From positions 888,462 to 952,461 of the forward strand of contig CH003021.1 in the NCBI GenBank assembly GCA_000149265.1: a stretch of 64,000 nucleotides of DNA, given 5' to 3'. The notes beneath the pieces are model-generated. The model was not told the DNA's origin. It saw only the letters and a list, made by a program, of their open reading frames with translations, and ran no database searches. Position 1 is the first letter of the stretch; every line of letters starts with the position of its first letter. This document shows positions 1 through 13,900 of the stretch, piece after piece. The translations under genes and the position numbers were made by a program. This stretch comes from Ciona savignyi. Lineage: Eukaryota > Chordata > Ascidiacea > Phlebobranchia > Cionidae.

Positions 1-82
1 AAATTTGGGCTTTTCTATATATAAACCGTAGGTTAAACTGTATACTTTAGGTACATAGAGGTAAATTAAGTTCATGTTGCAG

Positions 83-3000
83 TATCCATTTTCCGAGTAC
101 ACAGTGAACTCCTCAAATCATGGGAGGACGTTTGTGAAACTACCACCAATGAAGTCCTATTTGAACATCTACCCAGAAAATCGCAGTGAGGTGGGTTGGT
201 GTCAAAAGCTTTTGATCAAACATGGTGTAGTTTTATAAAGTTAATTAAATGTGGCTTCATGAATACTTTTGTCTGGTATAAGAGATTTTGCTCTTACATA
301 CGAAGTGCGAGCAACCCTATTATGGTTTCGTTTGAGCATAAAGAGTGTAAAGCTTTGGGTAACATTTTAGTTGTGACAAGTGGACATCGCTAGACACAAC
401 AAAAAACATAGAAATGTTATAATCGAATTCATCACACACACTACAATGACTCTTGTAACCTGATTGTCAGCATCGGGTAATCTTGTGATTATTGCTTGTG
501 TTAAAATGCCCTTCTGTGTTTTCCCACCCTTTAGGATTATCCTTCTAACAAACACTGGATGTTAGTTCCACAGTTTCCAATAGCAACAGGACATTATCAT
601 TTTTAAATTTCTGTATAGTATTAGGTAGGCCAATTATACTGCAATAAGTTTTAGCTTAACTTACATGTTGTCCATACACAGATTATGGATGTGATTATGA
701 GCTGCTATGCAGATTACGTTGCAATAATACCAACCACCTCGCTTATACAAGTATGTGATATTTGCTTGCAAATCGTTAGTCAAGGATTTCCATGGCATTC
801 CAATTTCTTGAAGGTTGAAAGGTGCGTTTATATATTTAGTAGGCCTATGAAAACTTTACACACTAGGTCTGTATGCTTCTGAGTGTAGCTTCGAGTATAA
901 AAAAATTGACATTACCCCAACACAGTGGAATATGGTTAAGGATTATACAAGCACCGAAGTATGGCTTCACTTAAATGTATAGCTTGAAAGCTGGAGCACC
1001 CTAAGCTTAAATGATTGCCAGATTTTATAAAAATCTAATTGGCCTTGGCTTTGGCTTTGTATTCCTTATCATCCTTTGTCAGTTGATGTTCTATGACCAC
1101 ATTCAGCTATTAACATTTCTATCTACATTTCCTATCCCCTATTCTTATTTTCTTTTGTAAAATTTTCTTATTCACGGAGTAAATAATGGTTGTCATTTAA
1201 ATCCCTGTTTTATGATAAGTGTATAGGCTAACTTCCTTAATCCTGTTCCTATGTTGAAATAAGCTGTAAACAGTGTGTACACATGGTACTTTATTTTTTA
1301 TGTGCTTATTAAATATTGAAAACACTTAAAAGCACCAATATTAGTTAAAATTAAAATATACCAAACCTATTAACCAGTGTCTTCCATAATTTGAAAGGAA
1401 AAAATATTGTAAAGTACCTTAATGCAGGACCAATGATATTAGACGAGTACAGATCACATCCAGTGTCATGCTCTCAATTTTACGATCTGTATATTTTGCT
1501 TTGTACAATGGATGCAGATCTTACGCAATAAGTGCCATTGAAGCTGCAAAGATGAGAGGATGTTATGAAATGTGCCCAAAGGTAAGGCAAAATGCGACTC
1601 GAGTTCCTTAGTCTTTGTGAATCTGACAGGGTTCACATATTTCAATACAGGTCCAATTATTTTGCAACGCTGTACTGAACTCCACTTTGCAAGAAGATGA
1701 TCAGAATCTAGGGAATTCCCCTCTTGGCCTTCCCACATTGTTAACACCCATACTTTCGCGCTCATCAAGTTCTGTATCACGGCACGCTGTCACTGCCAAG
1801 TCTATCAAAGACCACAAGTGGAAACACACAAGCGAAGAAGTGTCGGGAGATTTCACCACCAGCTTGCACCAAGACGGTAAAATAACTTGCGAGGTTTACA
1901 GGCACCTGTAGCTGTCTTTTATACACTAGCTGAAGAGCAAATCTGTTTTGTTGTATTTTTTTAAGTGTGTCGAACCTTTACTTGGGAAACTGAAAGGCTG
2001 TAACGTCGTCTTTATTTGTCCACCCCCAAGATGAACATACGTATTTTATCCTTTTTATAGAGGAATGTATTTTTTGATCATGACCAGTTTTTATGTTGCA
2101 GATGATCGTCTAAGTACAAAAGATTCGACAGAAAGACCAACAACGGAACTTGACATTACAAGGTAACGAACGTAGAATCTGTATTTGTCGTGGCGAAGGT
2201 ACTGAATTATGCGGTTATTCTATGGGCAAAGCGTATAATTAGTAATTACCCATCTTATATTGATGTACATACCTATTTTTGCCTATATACTGATTAACTT
2301 TAAAAAATAAGTATCATGAATGTAACCCAACCACAACTTCTAATTCCAGCAAATCTGACAAGCATTCGGTATCTCCTTCAAAGCTTCTAAAGTCGAAATT
2401 AAAGAAAAACTTACCTAATCCTAGTGGTGGGTGCACTATATTATCACTTTGCACTAACTAATTACAACAACTTCAATATAGCAAAAAATAAAATGTGGGG
2501 TGACAGGCAAAATCTGGACCATGGTACATTACATAGAATTAAAGTTTAAACTGAAATTTGTTTTTTTTTGGTATTGGTAAAACCAGAGTGCATTTTAAGT
2601 CTATTTTTATATTTAGATTCTTCTTGTTACATCACTTAATATTTTCAGGTGAAAAATCTACAAAGAGCTCAGCTTCAATCCCCACTTCGGAGAAGAAATC
2701 AAAGAAATATCAACTTCCAAGTCCAGATGATGATGAAGTGAGTGGTTTTCATTTCTTCAGTTTGTTCATCGTTTTGGCTGTTTGTGTCATCAACAGGTTA
2801 GAACGCGAAGTCCATCTGGCAACTCGGTTGAGTTCCGGGACTTACCAAACCGATCTGGTTCAAACCGGTTTAGTTCGGCTAGTGTTCCCTCACTTAAGCA
2901 ACTGAGTATTGAGGACTCACCTGACGTTAAAATTGAGGATGGAAGAGTCCCGAAAAGTGAGAGCGTCCACGATGGACCCCAATTAAAAGGTGATTGGTAA

Positions 3001-3516
3001 AAATTAACAAAAGTAAATGTTAAGATAATGAAACATTGTTCCTATAGTATTTGGGTTACATTGTTTGGTATGGGGTTTGTTTAGCAGATGTATTCTTTGG
3101 TTTTACCATTTGGGCCACTAAACTGCTTACTTAGGCTGCTGGTAAAGATTTTTTTATATATAGCGGTTGTAACCCTATTTCAGTATTTTAAATTAGACGT
3201 TCTAAAATATTATTTTATTGCAGTGACAACTGACACAAAGAACTTATCACCAAATCCATCACATGACACCGACAGCCCAAAAGTGACAACCAAGAAATCC
3301 AAAGGGAAGATGCTCCGGAAGTCCAGCAAAGACTCCGATTCCAAGGACTTTTTCTCGCATCTCAAAAGATCAGGATCAAAGAAAGGAGCAGAAGCAAAAC
3401 TCTCCAACCCAGATATCGTAGTCACGAGAGTTCCCGAATCTCTTCCGCTGTTGTATTCCAATGAAGCGAATGATTTGAATGATTATGATGCAAAATCCCT
3501 CACCACAGAGATGTAG
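83..3516 (+). CDS. HYCC: Hyccin (FAM126/HYCC family), 3' part of gene
   Basis: Hyccin binds TTC7 and EFR3 in the complex that holds PI4-kinase alpha at the plasma membrane. Nine exons are visible: 83-190, 682-821, 1464-1581, 1651-1876, 2102-2162, 2350-2426, 2649-2737, 2797-2989, 3224-3516. Phases agree throughout and give 434 codons plus stop. The first exons match the family's conserved helical domain (the segment SVYFALYNG in exon 3, CYADYVAIIPTTSL in exon 2). Exon 4 carries SVSRHAVTAKSIKDHKWK, the hyccin signature just after the core (vertebrate form ISRNAVTSMSIRGHRWK). The remaining 200 or so residues are a Ser/Lys-rich, probably disordered tail, as in vertebrates. The N-terminal exons lie before the window. 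Compared with remembered vertebrate sequence, some 35-40 residues between exons 1 and 2 are not accounted for, either by a missed exon or a shorter loop. Family call firm; HYCC1 versus HYCC2 not resolvable. Confidence 0.88.
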
Positions 3517-3530
3517 AGCACATCAAAATC

Positions 3531-3819
3531 CAGGGCTAAAATCCGTGCGAGTAAAGACACACGCCGTGCGAGTAAGAACTTACTCTTGCAAATAAAAAAC
3601 CATTAAGGTTTACCGCGACTGTTTTCCACTCAACTGGCATTGAGAGAAAAACAAATCCTCATTATTGCGACTGTTTTTATTATAAACATGGCATATCAAA
3701 TACTGGACTCTATAATTACTCCAGTTACTCCTGTGAAAGTTTTTCTCGCATTACTGGCGTAAGCTTTCACACGCGAGTGAATTCTTACTCACCCGAAATG
3801 TGATGGATTTTTGGCCCTG
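3531..3819. mobile_element. Small inverted-repeat element (MITE-like) in hyccin 3' UTR
   Basis: The left end CAGGGCTAAAATCC and the right end GGATTTTTGGCCCTG are imperfect inverted repeats. Further matching pieces (GAGTAA near 3550 and 3571, TTACTC near 3786) continue inward, giving a 289-bp fold-back sequence. It begins 15 bp after the hyccin stop codon. I could not find a clear target-site duplication, so the transposon class is uncertain; a CAGGG end would suit a hAT derivative. Confidence 0.55.
3591..3596 (+). terminator. Candidate poly(A) signal AATAAA for hyccin
   Basis: First canonical AATAAA after the hyccin stop codon, 75 bases downstream, and inside the inverted-repeat element at 3531-3819. 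Further AATAAA copies lie near 4126 and 4303, so the true 3' end could be later. Inferred from sequence only. Confidence 0.4.
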
Positions 3820-4969
3820 AAATGGTATTGTTTTCACTGTGAGTCATGTTTTATGGTCCAAATTTGCTTCAATAATATTTTTAATATTTATTGTTTGACT
3901 TGTAACATCAAGGTGTGTCCTGTAGTGTCGTCTTCTTAATACTGATGCGAATATGGTTCTAGCGAAGAAGTACTTATTCCAATGCTCGCAGTCCTGGTAA
4001 GACTTGAGCTTCTGGTTTGTTGCACCCAAGCCACAAAATATCATAATTGTCTATGAAAAAAGTGCTTGTATATCCAACCAATTAGAATTGATTGTGCTTT
4101 TTAATGTGGTTGTTATAGTTCTACAAATAAACAAGTGCAATACAAATTTATTTTGTAAATTATTTAAACTTATTTGTACCAGCTGGAACTGATTTTTAGT
4201 AATCAAGAAAATATATGACCCTAGAAATGGCGAATGACTCTGTGGTCTGAATTTCAATGACTCATTTTACTTGAGGTATTGGAAAAGTAAACACTATTCT
4301 AGTAATAAAAAAAATTGTATTCCTCGCAAACAATATAAGCAGCGTGTCTTTGAGACACAATCTATGAGAATAAACTAGTAAAAAATCACACAGCGCATAG
4401 CATACCAAACCACATTTTCCAGAAGAATTTATTGCCGATCATATCACACCTTGACTTCATATGAAAAGTTGGTTTATTGTATGTTTAGCGAATAAAACAC
4501 ATTCCCTCTGTCTTTAGGAGAGTAAACAAGTATACATTAAAAATGGTAACATTAAGTGCACTGCAATGTTGCTGTGAAAATAAAGTTAAAGCTGTTATTT
4601 TTACATTAAAATTAAGCTGACCAAGCGCAATATAAAAAAAAACAGACGCAAAATTCATAATAAAAAAAAAACAAAAAGAATTGCATGTCTCTCTCTTAGC
4701 CCAGTTTGAGATTGTTTTCGTGTCCTTGGGCAGGGCACTTAGCAGACCTCACTAGAACCCAAAAATTCAACAGGTTGAACTAAAGACCATAGGTCTCAAA
4801 TATATGCATAACATATCAACCGTATATACAATGCACTGCAATACCTCTTTAAAACTGCCCGAGGTAAGGAAAAAACAAAAACATAATACCCCATTGAAAC
4901 TTTACAACTTATGAACTGCCGATGATTTGAAAAGTAAGGCAAAATATAGAGATTCTACAGATAGTCTTC
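3820..4969. other. Convergent intergenic region, hyccin/LRSAM1, with SINE relic
   Basis: AT-rich DNA between the two convergent genes, presumably holding both 3' UTRs. About 4700-4815 is a decayed piece of the tRNA-derived SINE: the stretch GTGTCCTTGGGCAGGGCACTTAGCAG and the following CTAGAACCC match its core. Several A-rich runs occur near 4635-4680. No further gene seen. Confidence 0.5.
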
Positions 4970-7900
4970 TTAACTTCTGTAGAATTTAAATTTCTGTGAG
5001 ATATCACTACGACACATTGGGCACATGTTGAGTTGAGTGGAACATAAATTGCAGGAGCACACATGACCACAAGGCAAGAACAACGTATCGCTCTGAAAAG
5101 ATATGAAATGGAATTTAGTTTATTGTAAATATGAAATGCAGCACATTATGAAACAATATTTAGAGTTAAAAAAACCACTTAAACCACTGAATGGAAAGAT
5201 CAGAACATTTTTGTTGGTTTCTACAGTGTGCGCGACAATATAAAAATTGACTATGATGCTTATTCTTGGGTCATACTCTTTATAAATTAATTTGCTGATT
5301 TATTGGGTCTGTTAACTAAAATTTCAACTTTACACAGCTGTAATAATTTAAAGTTCTGTTCCTGAAATGTTTTTAAACTAATAAAAGTAATAAGCTGTAA
5401 CTGCATTTTGGGAAGCATAACCAGATCTCCGGGCATTTGTTCAGTCATTTTTGCAATTACAATCTTTATCTAGTCTACAACAAACACACAATATTAAAAC
5501 CACTTACAGTTCTATCAAGACAGACCACGCACTCGTTGTCGCTACTTTCACCCTCCTCCACCGCAGGGGCACTTGGGGCCACTAGAGGGACAGGAACAGA
5601 TGATGTGGATGGAAGCAACTGTGGAGGTGAGTCTTCTTCCCGAAGATCAACTTGTTTTCCTTCCGGTGTTATACTCTCTATTTCTCTGAGATTAAGCATG
5701 ATTTATCATTTTGCGATAATGAGGTATAATATTACAGCTTAAGATTGGACAATTTTTTATCGCTTGAAATAAAATAAGATTTTTTAACACTTTTACTACT
5801 TTTGTATCAAAAGAATATAAAATAAACTTTTCACATTAGTTATTTTTCATTTTAAAATCTTACCAAAGATGGAAAAAGTTCTGTAGCCAAAATATGAGGA
5901 AATTCATGTTTATTCAATTGTTATGCCACCAACCTTAGAATGTTGTCGCGCAGTCCAGTTTCAAAAACTCCGATTGTTCTTAGTTTATCGTGATCCAATT
6001 GGAAAATATTTTCCATCGTTATCTTGTGGCGAGCAAACTCTGGAAGATGATGTGCTGCATCGGATCTCTTGAGCAACTTCACAATCTGAGGATCAACTCC
6101 ATCCTCCTGAGGTAAAGGGTGAAAGAATAGAATGTTCACGTTTTTTCTAGTGAATGGGAAAAGCAAGGGGAGTTGACACAGGCAATCGACAGGTTACCTC
6201 TCGCTCCCACCGTCGGGTTACCAGAGCTATTGCATAGTTTTGTGCATGATTCAGAGTTCAGACATTCCTTAAATTTTTTAAATCTACTTTCACTTTTCAC
6301 TGGGTTCAGGCAATGTCTTTTCCCGCACAAGGAGACAACTGACTAGGTAGCAACCAGTTTCGAACTGCAAGCCTTAGGTGACGCACTCACCCACCAAGCT
6401 AATTGGTCTGACAATAAAGAGTCAGTTTCAGTGTTACAAGTTATCAAAGAGTTAAACTACCAAACGCATACCTTCTGTATTAATACTTGTGGCTTAGTAT
6501 CCAGTAACTTCTGGTATTGAACCAACCAGAAGTCAATCTGGTCATCTTCTCTTTGTTCTTCCATTTCAATCTGTGAAGATTAAGTCAGCTGCATCAAACT
6601 TAATAAATCCTGTCAAGATTATTGTGTTCTATATACATAGCAGGCGAACATTCAGATCCAGTGGTTTTGGAGGTGCAGACATTATCCATGGATACCCCAG
6701 GGTTCGAATTAAGGGATCGCGAATCGCTATTCGCGAACCGTTTTTTAAAGTTTGCGAATTACAAAATCGCGAAAATATAAATTACCGTTACTGATTTAGC
6801 GCACTTTTAATAATAAATCATCAACACGTTAAGTTAATATAACATCGTTTGACTTTAACATAACATTTAACAATGGAATTACTATTACATTTATTTACCT
6901 TGCCTTTACTTTGCATTAATGACGTATAATAAGCATTTCTATCACAACGCAACAATAGCCATTATGCGTTAATATAAAACGATTTCTTTATTTATGATTG
7001 GCGGAGATGCGACACACCCCTTTATAATAAGGTTATATGGTGTTTTAACAAGTAAGATTACTCGTTTCAAAGGCTTCGTTTCGTGGATATTCGTCCTATC
7101 CTACACGCATTAACTCACGATACGTTTAGTGTAGTTTATCATTACTACTTAATAACGGTACTGCTTGCTTAATTAATTATCTTTCTGGCTTTAAAGATTA
7201 GTTTGAGAGGTTCTGAAACCGCATTCTAAGGCAATTTAACATAGCCAATGCGCGAAAAACGATTTTCTCCTAACCCACGCATTTCGCGAATCGTTTCAAA
7301 AGCATTAATTCGAACCCTGTACCCCAGTGACATGGGTATGCATGGGATAGCATCTTTATTTATGTTGGTGAAATTATTGTGTAAATATTATGTAAGCACA
7401 AATCAAGGTTGATAGGTTATTGATTTTCAAGAAGATTATTACTAATAGGCGAGAACTTTTATCACTGTTGATACACTCAAAGATTTCACACAAAATATTT
7501 ACAGTTTGATGACTTTCCCTTGTGACTAACATTCGTTCTAAGACATTCATTTTTTAAATAGGAGTATAATTCTAAGTAAATAGCTTAAACGCACCAAGTA
7601 GGCACACTTTTTTTACAAAAACAGTATAATGACAAATCATTTGCTCACCAATCTCAACTTAACCATTTCCTCCCTTTGGTCTTTCTCCTTGAGTAGTTGC
7701 ACCAGTAGTTCAGTAAGATTGTTTCGGATTGCCCATAATGTTTGCTGCAAGTGTTGCTCAGTCGGTTAGTGTGTCGACATTTAATTAAAAGATTGTTGGA
7801 ATAAAACCAGTTGCTGATTTAGTGTTATGGGATGCTGATATTTGAAAATATATTTTTTTATGTCTGATTTAGCGGTTAAACAAGGGGGTTTTTGATTTTA

Positions 7901-10900
7901 TCCCTGTTATATAAAGTAAAGTGCTTAATTTTTGTATGATACCTGTTGATCACAAAGTAATAAAGAAAGCCAAAAGTAATAAAGAAAGCCAAAATTTACC
8001 TTGTCTTGCTCTATCTTGTGCATATTTCTCTTGGCTTCGATTTGTGTAAGTTGAATCAGTTCATTTTGTATTTGGCCTATTTGGTCAATCAGCCTTGCTT
8101 GCACCGCGTCTCGTTGTAATTTCAACACTGCAAACGCCTCTTTTTGAAACTCTTCCTAGAATTTGTAAGTGATTGGTTTAAAATATTACTTTAAAAACCA
8201 TCCATGAGGTAGTTAGTCATGATAATAGACACTGGAACAATGTTGTGTTTTACCCAGTGGTTTAAATATAGTTTGCCTTAGTAACTAAAAGTGGAACATT
8301 GTTTTATATAGATAATATTAATTATGTTATGCGCAAAAGGAGGGGATGTATGGGCTATAAGATTTAATTTACATTCAAGCTTCTGCTACTTTGCAAAAGT
8401 TGTATTATCATTAATTACCTAAATACCCACATGTGTAAACTTAGGGGTGTTAGTGTAAAAACTGCAGCCAATTGTTTCCTACTGCACCCCTAATGTCAAC
8501 TAAAATCTGTTAAATATCAAATAATAATTTTACCACAATAATTTAACAAGAAAACTGACATAATAAAAACTGAAAATTAAACATTTTTTAACCCTTTTAA
8601 CCTACGTATTTTACAAATACATTGCATTGATGTACCCCTGTGAAAGGTGTTTAAAGTGTCCATTTATGAATATACCTCTAGTAATATCTGATCCACCAGA
8701 ACCCCTTGGTTCATCTGCTGCTGTTTAAGTGCATCTTCTATCTGCTTGTTGTCAGCTCCTAGTGTCTGTTGAGCTTGTCTTGTTATGTGATCTTGTTGGC
8801 CGAGATATTTATCGATCATAATTACGTAGCGATCGTTATCCGCCAATACCGATTCCATCGCAGCTGAATGTGAAAATGAAACATCATTGGTGTCTAGTCT
8901 CTTGATTTGAGTTTCCATCAACAAAGATTTTTATTCTAATTGTACCCAAGTTTTGCTGTTTTATGAATTATATTAACTATTTTTCCAGTATCAGAGGATT
9001 TAACTATAAAAATTGACAATGGTTGGGTAAAAACAATAAAACAAAAAATAGCAGACCAAACAATTACATTAATACTGTATTATTAATTTATACATTGATG
9101 TACCTAATGTTTCCTGTTTCCTTAGTTGATCAATATCTTCTTGTGTGACTTTGAATCTCTCTTCTTGTTCAAGCCTTTCTCTCTCCATCTCTTCCAGCAT
9201 AAATTCTCTTTTCTTTGCGCTAAATAAAAAAGTTGACAAATTTTTTACAAAAGCGTTTACGAAATATGTCCACAAAACAGAAGACTACTTACGCAATATT
9301 CATATTGAGTAGTTTGTTGACCAGATGGGAAGCTTCATGTTCAACTGCACAGAGAGGACAAAAAATGTTGACATTATTATTGTTTTCTTCCATGAAAAGT
9401 GACACCATTAAAAATATCTAAATCAACAGAATTTTAAAAAATATTCACTTTGCAGACGTTTTCTGCAGCAACAAAAATGTTTTTGAGATGTTTTTTCTTT
9501 TTTATGAATTTTCCCAGAAATTCATATTTTTTTGTATTTAACATTATAAAAGAATGACATTGAGGCCACTTAACCAATGTCACCAAGTTAACCGATACCA
9601 AGGCCACTTAGGTCCGCTGTTGTAAACGTGGATATAAACAAATACCGTGCAAAGAATCAGATTGGTCCTACACTAATTGAGTTATCTTAAGTTAAAATTA
9701 AACACCAAATCTTTAACAACCCGCCATTAAGTTCATTAAACAAGAGTGTGGTTAAGTATCAGAATTTACATTTATTTAAATTTAGTGGCTACATTATTCT
9801 ATTCTAATCAGCCTTAAGTCTATTTGTTTATACGAGCTTTCCCTTAATTACACATTTTCTAATTTTTTTTAAAAATGAATTTTTCTAACAGACATTATGC
9901 AAAACAAATAAAATTGGGCCAGCAGCACAGTATATAATACCAAACATTAACCGTAGTAACTAAATCATATGTAGAAATCAATAAGTTTGAGAAAATAATA
10001 CAATCTCTGAATAGCACAGGACGACAAGAGAGTATGACATTAAGCCAGCCGGCATTTCAAGCCAAAATTGAGTAAAAGTAACTTCGGATAAAAGAAGATA
10101 CAAATTCTGCTCTTGAGTGTATACATATCTCTAGTACAATGTCAATCAAACCACATGGTGAAAAATATTAATAATAGATTCAATATTTCAAAATAAAATT
10201 TAACAGATGTACTAACGATGTCTTTTATAAATGCATTTACTTCTGTACCTACTACATATAATTTAGAAAATATCAAAACAGAATATTACAACAATACAAT
10301 GACAAATTATGTTTGCATAAATTACAACATTATATTGTGGGTGGTAGTATGACTTACCTTGTTTTAATTTTTTCATCATTTCCTGTCTCTCTCGGTCTGT
10401 TTTCTTTTGCTGCTCACTTATAGACCTCTCAAACACTTCAATATCCTAATTTTAAACAAATTGCAAGTAAAATAAAATAAACCTATGGCAGCAATTGTTC
10501 TTATAAGACATTCAGAGCAACATGGGCCCATTGTATTTGCTTAGATACATTCTATTTAAATGTTCCATATTAAAAGCCTACACAATATTTTTAGAATAAT
10601 AAATGGATGGTGGTAATACGTGGCCAATAAAGATGATTTCATGTTCTATTATATAAATTTATATAACAGGTATCATACTATCATATATATACATTTAATA
10701 ATGTACGATAAAGAATTGTGTATCGATTTGTAGATAGCATGAACAAAAGGTCAAAATATGATTATTTTTATTTAAACTAACAATCAAAGTTGAAAATCAC
10801 TCTTTAACACATGATTGTTTTTAACTTTTTTCCAAAATTAAAAAGTGGATACCTTTCTTAAAAAAGCTTGTTCTTTAGCTTTTGTATCTCTAGCTTTAGT

Positions 10901-13900
10901 GGCAAGGTAAGCTTGTTCTCTCTGAGATTCCGCCATGGAACGTTCCAACTCCAACTGTTGTTTGAGACGTTCATCCTAAAAATTAAAAGATAATTTTTGG
11001 TGTTTATCACTTTGTGTTGAGATAGGTAATGTTAAACGCCATGTAAGTCGTTGTCATTTTAAAGCAGTTTTTGTTCTAATACAAGTTACCTCTACTTAAC
11101 ATTGATGATGTTAAATTTGTCTAGTGCTGTATTTCATCACACAATTATTAAAGCATTTGTTTGTAGTAAATGCATGATGTTTCGTCGGTAAGATACAATT
11201 TACCTATCTAAAGTCACTCCAATAAACATGAAAATAGTAATTAGGTCAAAGCTATATATTAACTGTATGTTGTACCTACTACCATAGCTTAAAATGTTGG
11301 AAAATATTCCAAATAATAAGTGAAATTTAAAATAAATAAAAGTTTAAAAAACATGTTGTACAATGTATGCAAAACAACAACTAAAACAAGCAGGTTACCT
11401 TGCTTCGCTGGTATTGATCCATGCTGCTCTGGTATAACTGACATGAAAAAAAACAGCATGCATGTAAATGAAAAGGCACAGAATGTAAAGTATACACATT
11501 AGCATGAGGTACACATATTCATGTAAAGTACACACATAAGCCACAAAACCGCTGACACAATAACATAAAACACAGTAAACTTTGTTGCTCAAAATTTACA
11601 CTTCATGGCTTGCAGCTTGACAGACGCCACTCACCGTTGTGTTCATCTGCGCAACTTGTTTTGCAGTTGAAGTTGAAGCTGATGAGTCTAATACTTGGAG
11701 CATCTGATGGGAAGGTGGAATGTATTCCAATCCCATGTCTGAATCACATTTGGAGACAGAAATATTAGATGTTTAATTTGGAAGCCGGGAGGATTTATGG
11801 ATGATACTTATGGTGCAGTGACACAGTCTAACATTCTCCTTTGTGGTGACAAACAGGACAGTTTCAACCATCTTAAAATTATCACTAAATTTTGCTGTTT
11901 GTGCTTTGTGCAAAAGTATTCAACATTTTTCATACCATAAAATTACCGATTAATCCTGAAGGTCTGACATCACTATGAATAACACAGTATTTTGAATAAT
12001 TCAGTTTGTTTTAAACTCTTATCACATCGGTAAAATAAATCAGAACGTTTAATATGTACAATTGATTGCAATTATTAAATAAATTTCCAAACTTACCTTT
12101 ACAGATGAACTTTTGAATAGCCTCAAGGCCTTCTGCTGCAATTGCTAAAACAGAATGGGCAACAACAATTAATAGTGGACAGTAAGCATCAAATAAGCAT
12201 TTTATACAGTTTAATACAATGCTATTTAAGGGTTCACTGTTTACAAAAAGCATAATCTTGGTAAAGCATGTTTATATGTTGATTATGTTTAATTTTAAAT
12301 ATAAATCATCAATTCATTTTTGAAAAGTAGAATTTCAATTCACACTTGAAATGGAGCCAGCATATTTTTGTTAAGTTGACCATATCAAATTGAGTTTTGG
12401 TTTTTTATACACAACAGCCAATTCTATATACTTCCATTCAAGCGTGCCGAACGCTCCAAAAATAAGGGTAAGCAGGGGTTAGGAAAAAATCTCTTTTGCG
12501 AGTTAAAATGAAAAACAATTTTGACAATAAATTGCTCGAGAAAGTAAATTTATTTTAAATTAGTCTGCAAACAATTAAAAACTACTGCATAGCAAATTGT
12601 AAGGGTGGGATAAACTGAATATCATGTGGTCTGGCTGGATGCCGAATAGTGTTATATCTCAACAAACTTGCGGCCTCAGCGTGTTCTCTAGGCACATCAT
12701 TTAATAAGTGGATGTTTTTTTTAATAATAAAATATGCTAAATTCAGGGTGTGCAGCAAACCATGCCAATATCTAGGGGTAGGATGGCCTACTGAACAAAC
12801 CCACGTCCGGCGCCACTGCTTCCATTAATTACCGGTATATACTTTTATAATACACAAGTAGTTTAGGCAAGTAAAACAGATCAGTGTATTTCATATATAC
12901 CTTTAAACATATATCAAATTTATAAAAATATCTTAGCACATGTTGGCGGTGTTAATACAGCGGATTTGCAATTTACTGCTGAAAATATCTGCTACATAAA
13001 AATCTATATTTATATTTTGCAAATTACAATGAAATCACAGACAACACTTTATCTTACCTACTCTGGGATTTTAAATTAATGCAGTATACCAGTGGTTCTC
13101 AAACTTTTCCAGCTCGTGGCACACTAAGAAAAATCTAAAAAAATCGCGGCACACTTGAACAAAACAAATTGAATCAAGGAATTTTATTTAGCAAATTTTA
13201 ATAGGATGGGTTTGCTTGTCGTTTGGCACAAATAAGATCGCAACGAGGTTCCATTTTTGACAAACACAACCGCATTTCGTCGTCAATTCCAACTGAGTAC
13301 TCAATAAAAGTTTAAATGGGATTAAATAACTAAAGTTTGCTTATGGAATAATATTATTAATAAAATGGTTTCTCTTCTGTCATCTAGGTAGTTTTCGTGC
13401 TGCTTAACTCAGCGTGCAGGACAACATGTAATGCTTGTGTTAAAATTACATTAATACACCACACTGAACAATGAATTGTGCTTATGACATCACAATCACC
13501 CTTAATCCATCGCTTCCCATAGCAATACTGTCTACTGTATTTGCTACTAAACTAGGGAAAATACATTTTTGTCATTAAAGTCGCGTATGCCCAATTTGCC
13601 CATTCCTAACACAAATAGGTTTCCTACATAATTTTACAAAATCCCAAAAAGTTTCGCGGCACACCTGAGAATCTCAGACGGCACACTAGTGTGCCGCGGC
13701 ACACAGTTTGAGAAACACTGCAGTATACGATTACACTCCAAAAAAATTTAAACAAATAGAAAAATTCAAAATAAGGGAATCTTACTTGGTGAAGGGTACT
13801 CCATAAGGGAAGGATTGGACAAAACAAGCACCTCTAGTGTTCGAACTTGGCAGAGAGTTTTAGGCAGGTAATATACTTTGTTTGTACCACTTACATCAAG

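Noticed and set aside
331..393. Possible extra hyccin exon with VVTSGHR, recalling the family's VVYSGPHPQRE
   Set aside because: The frame hits a TAG straight after this short match and no donor in phase was found; too weak.
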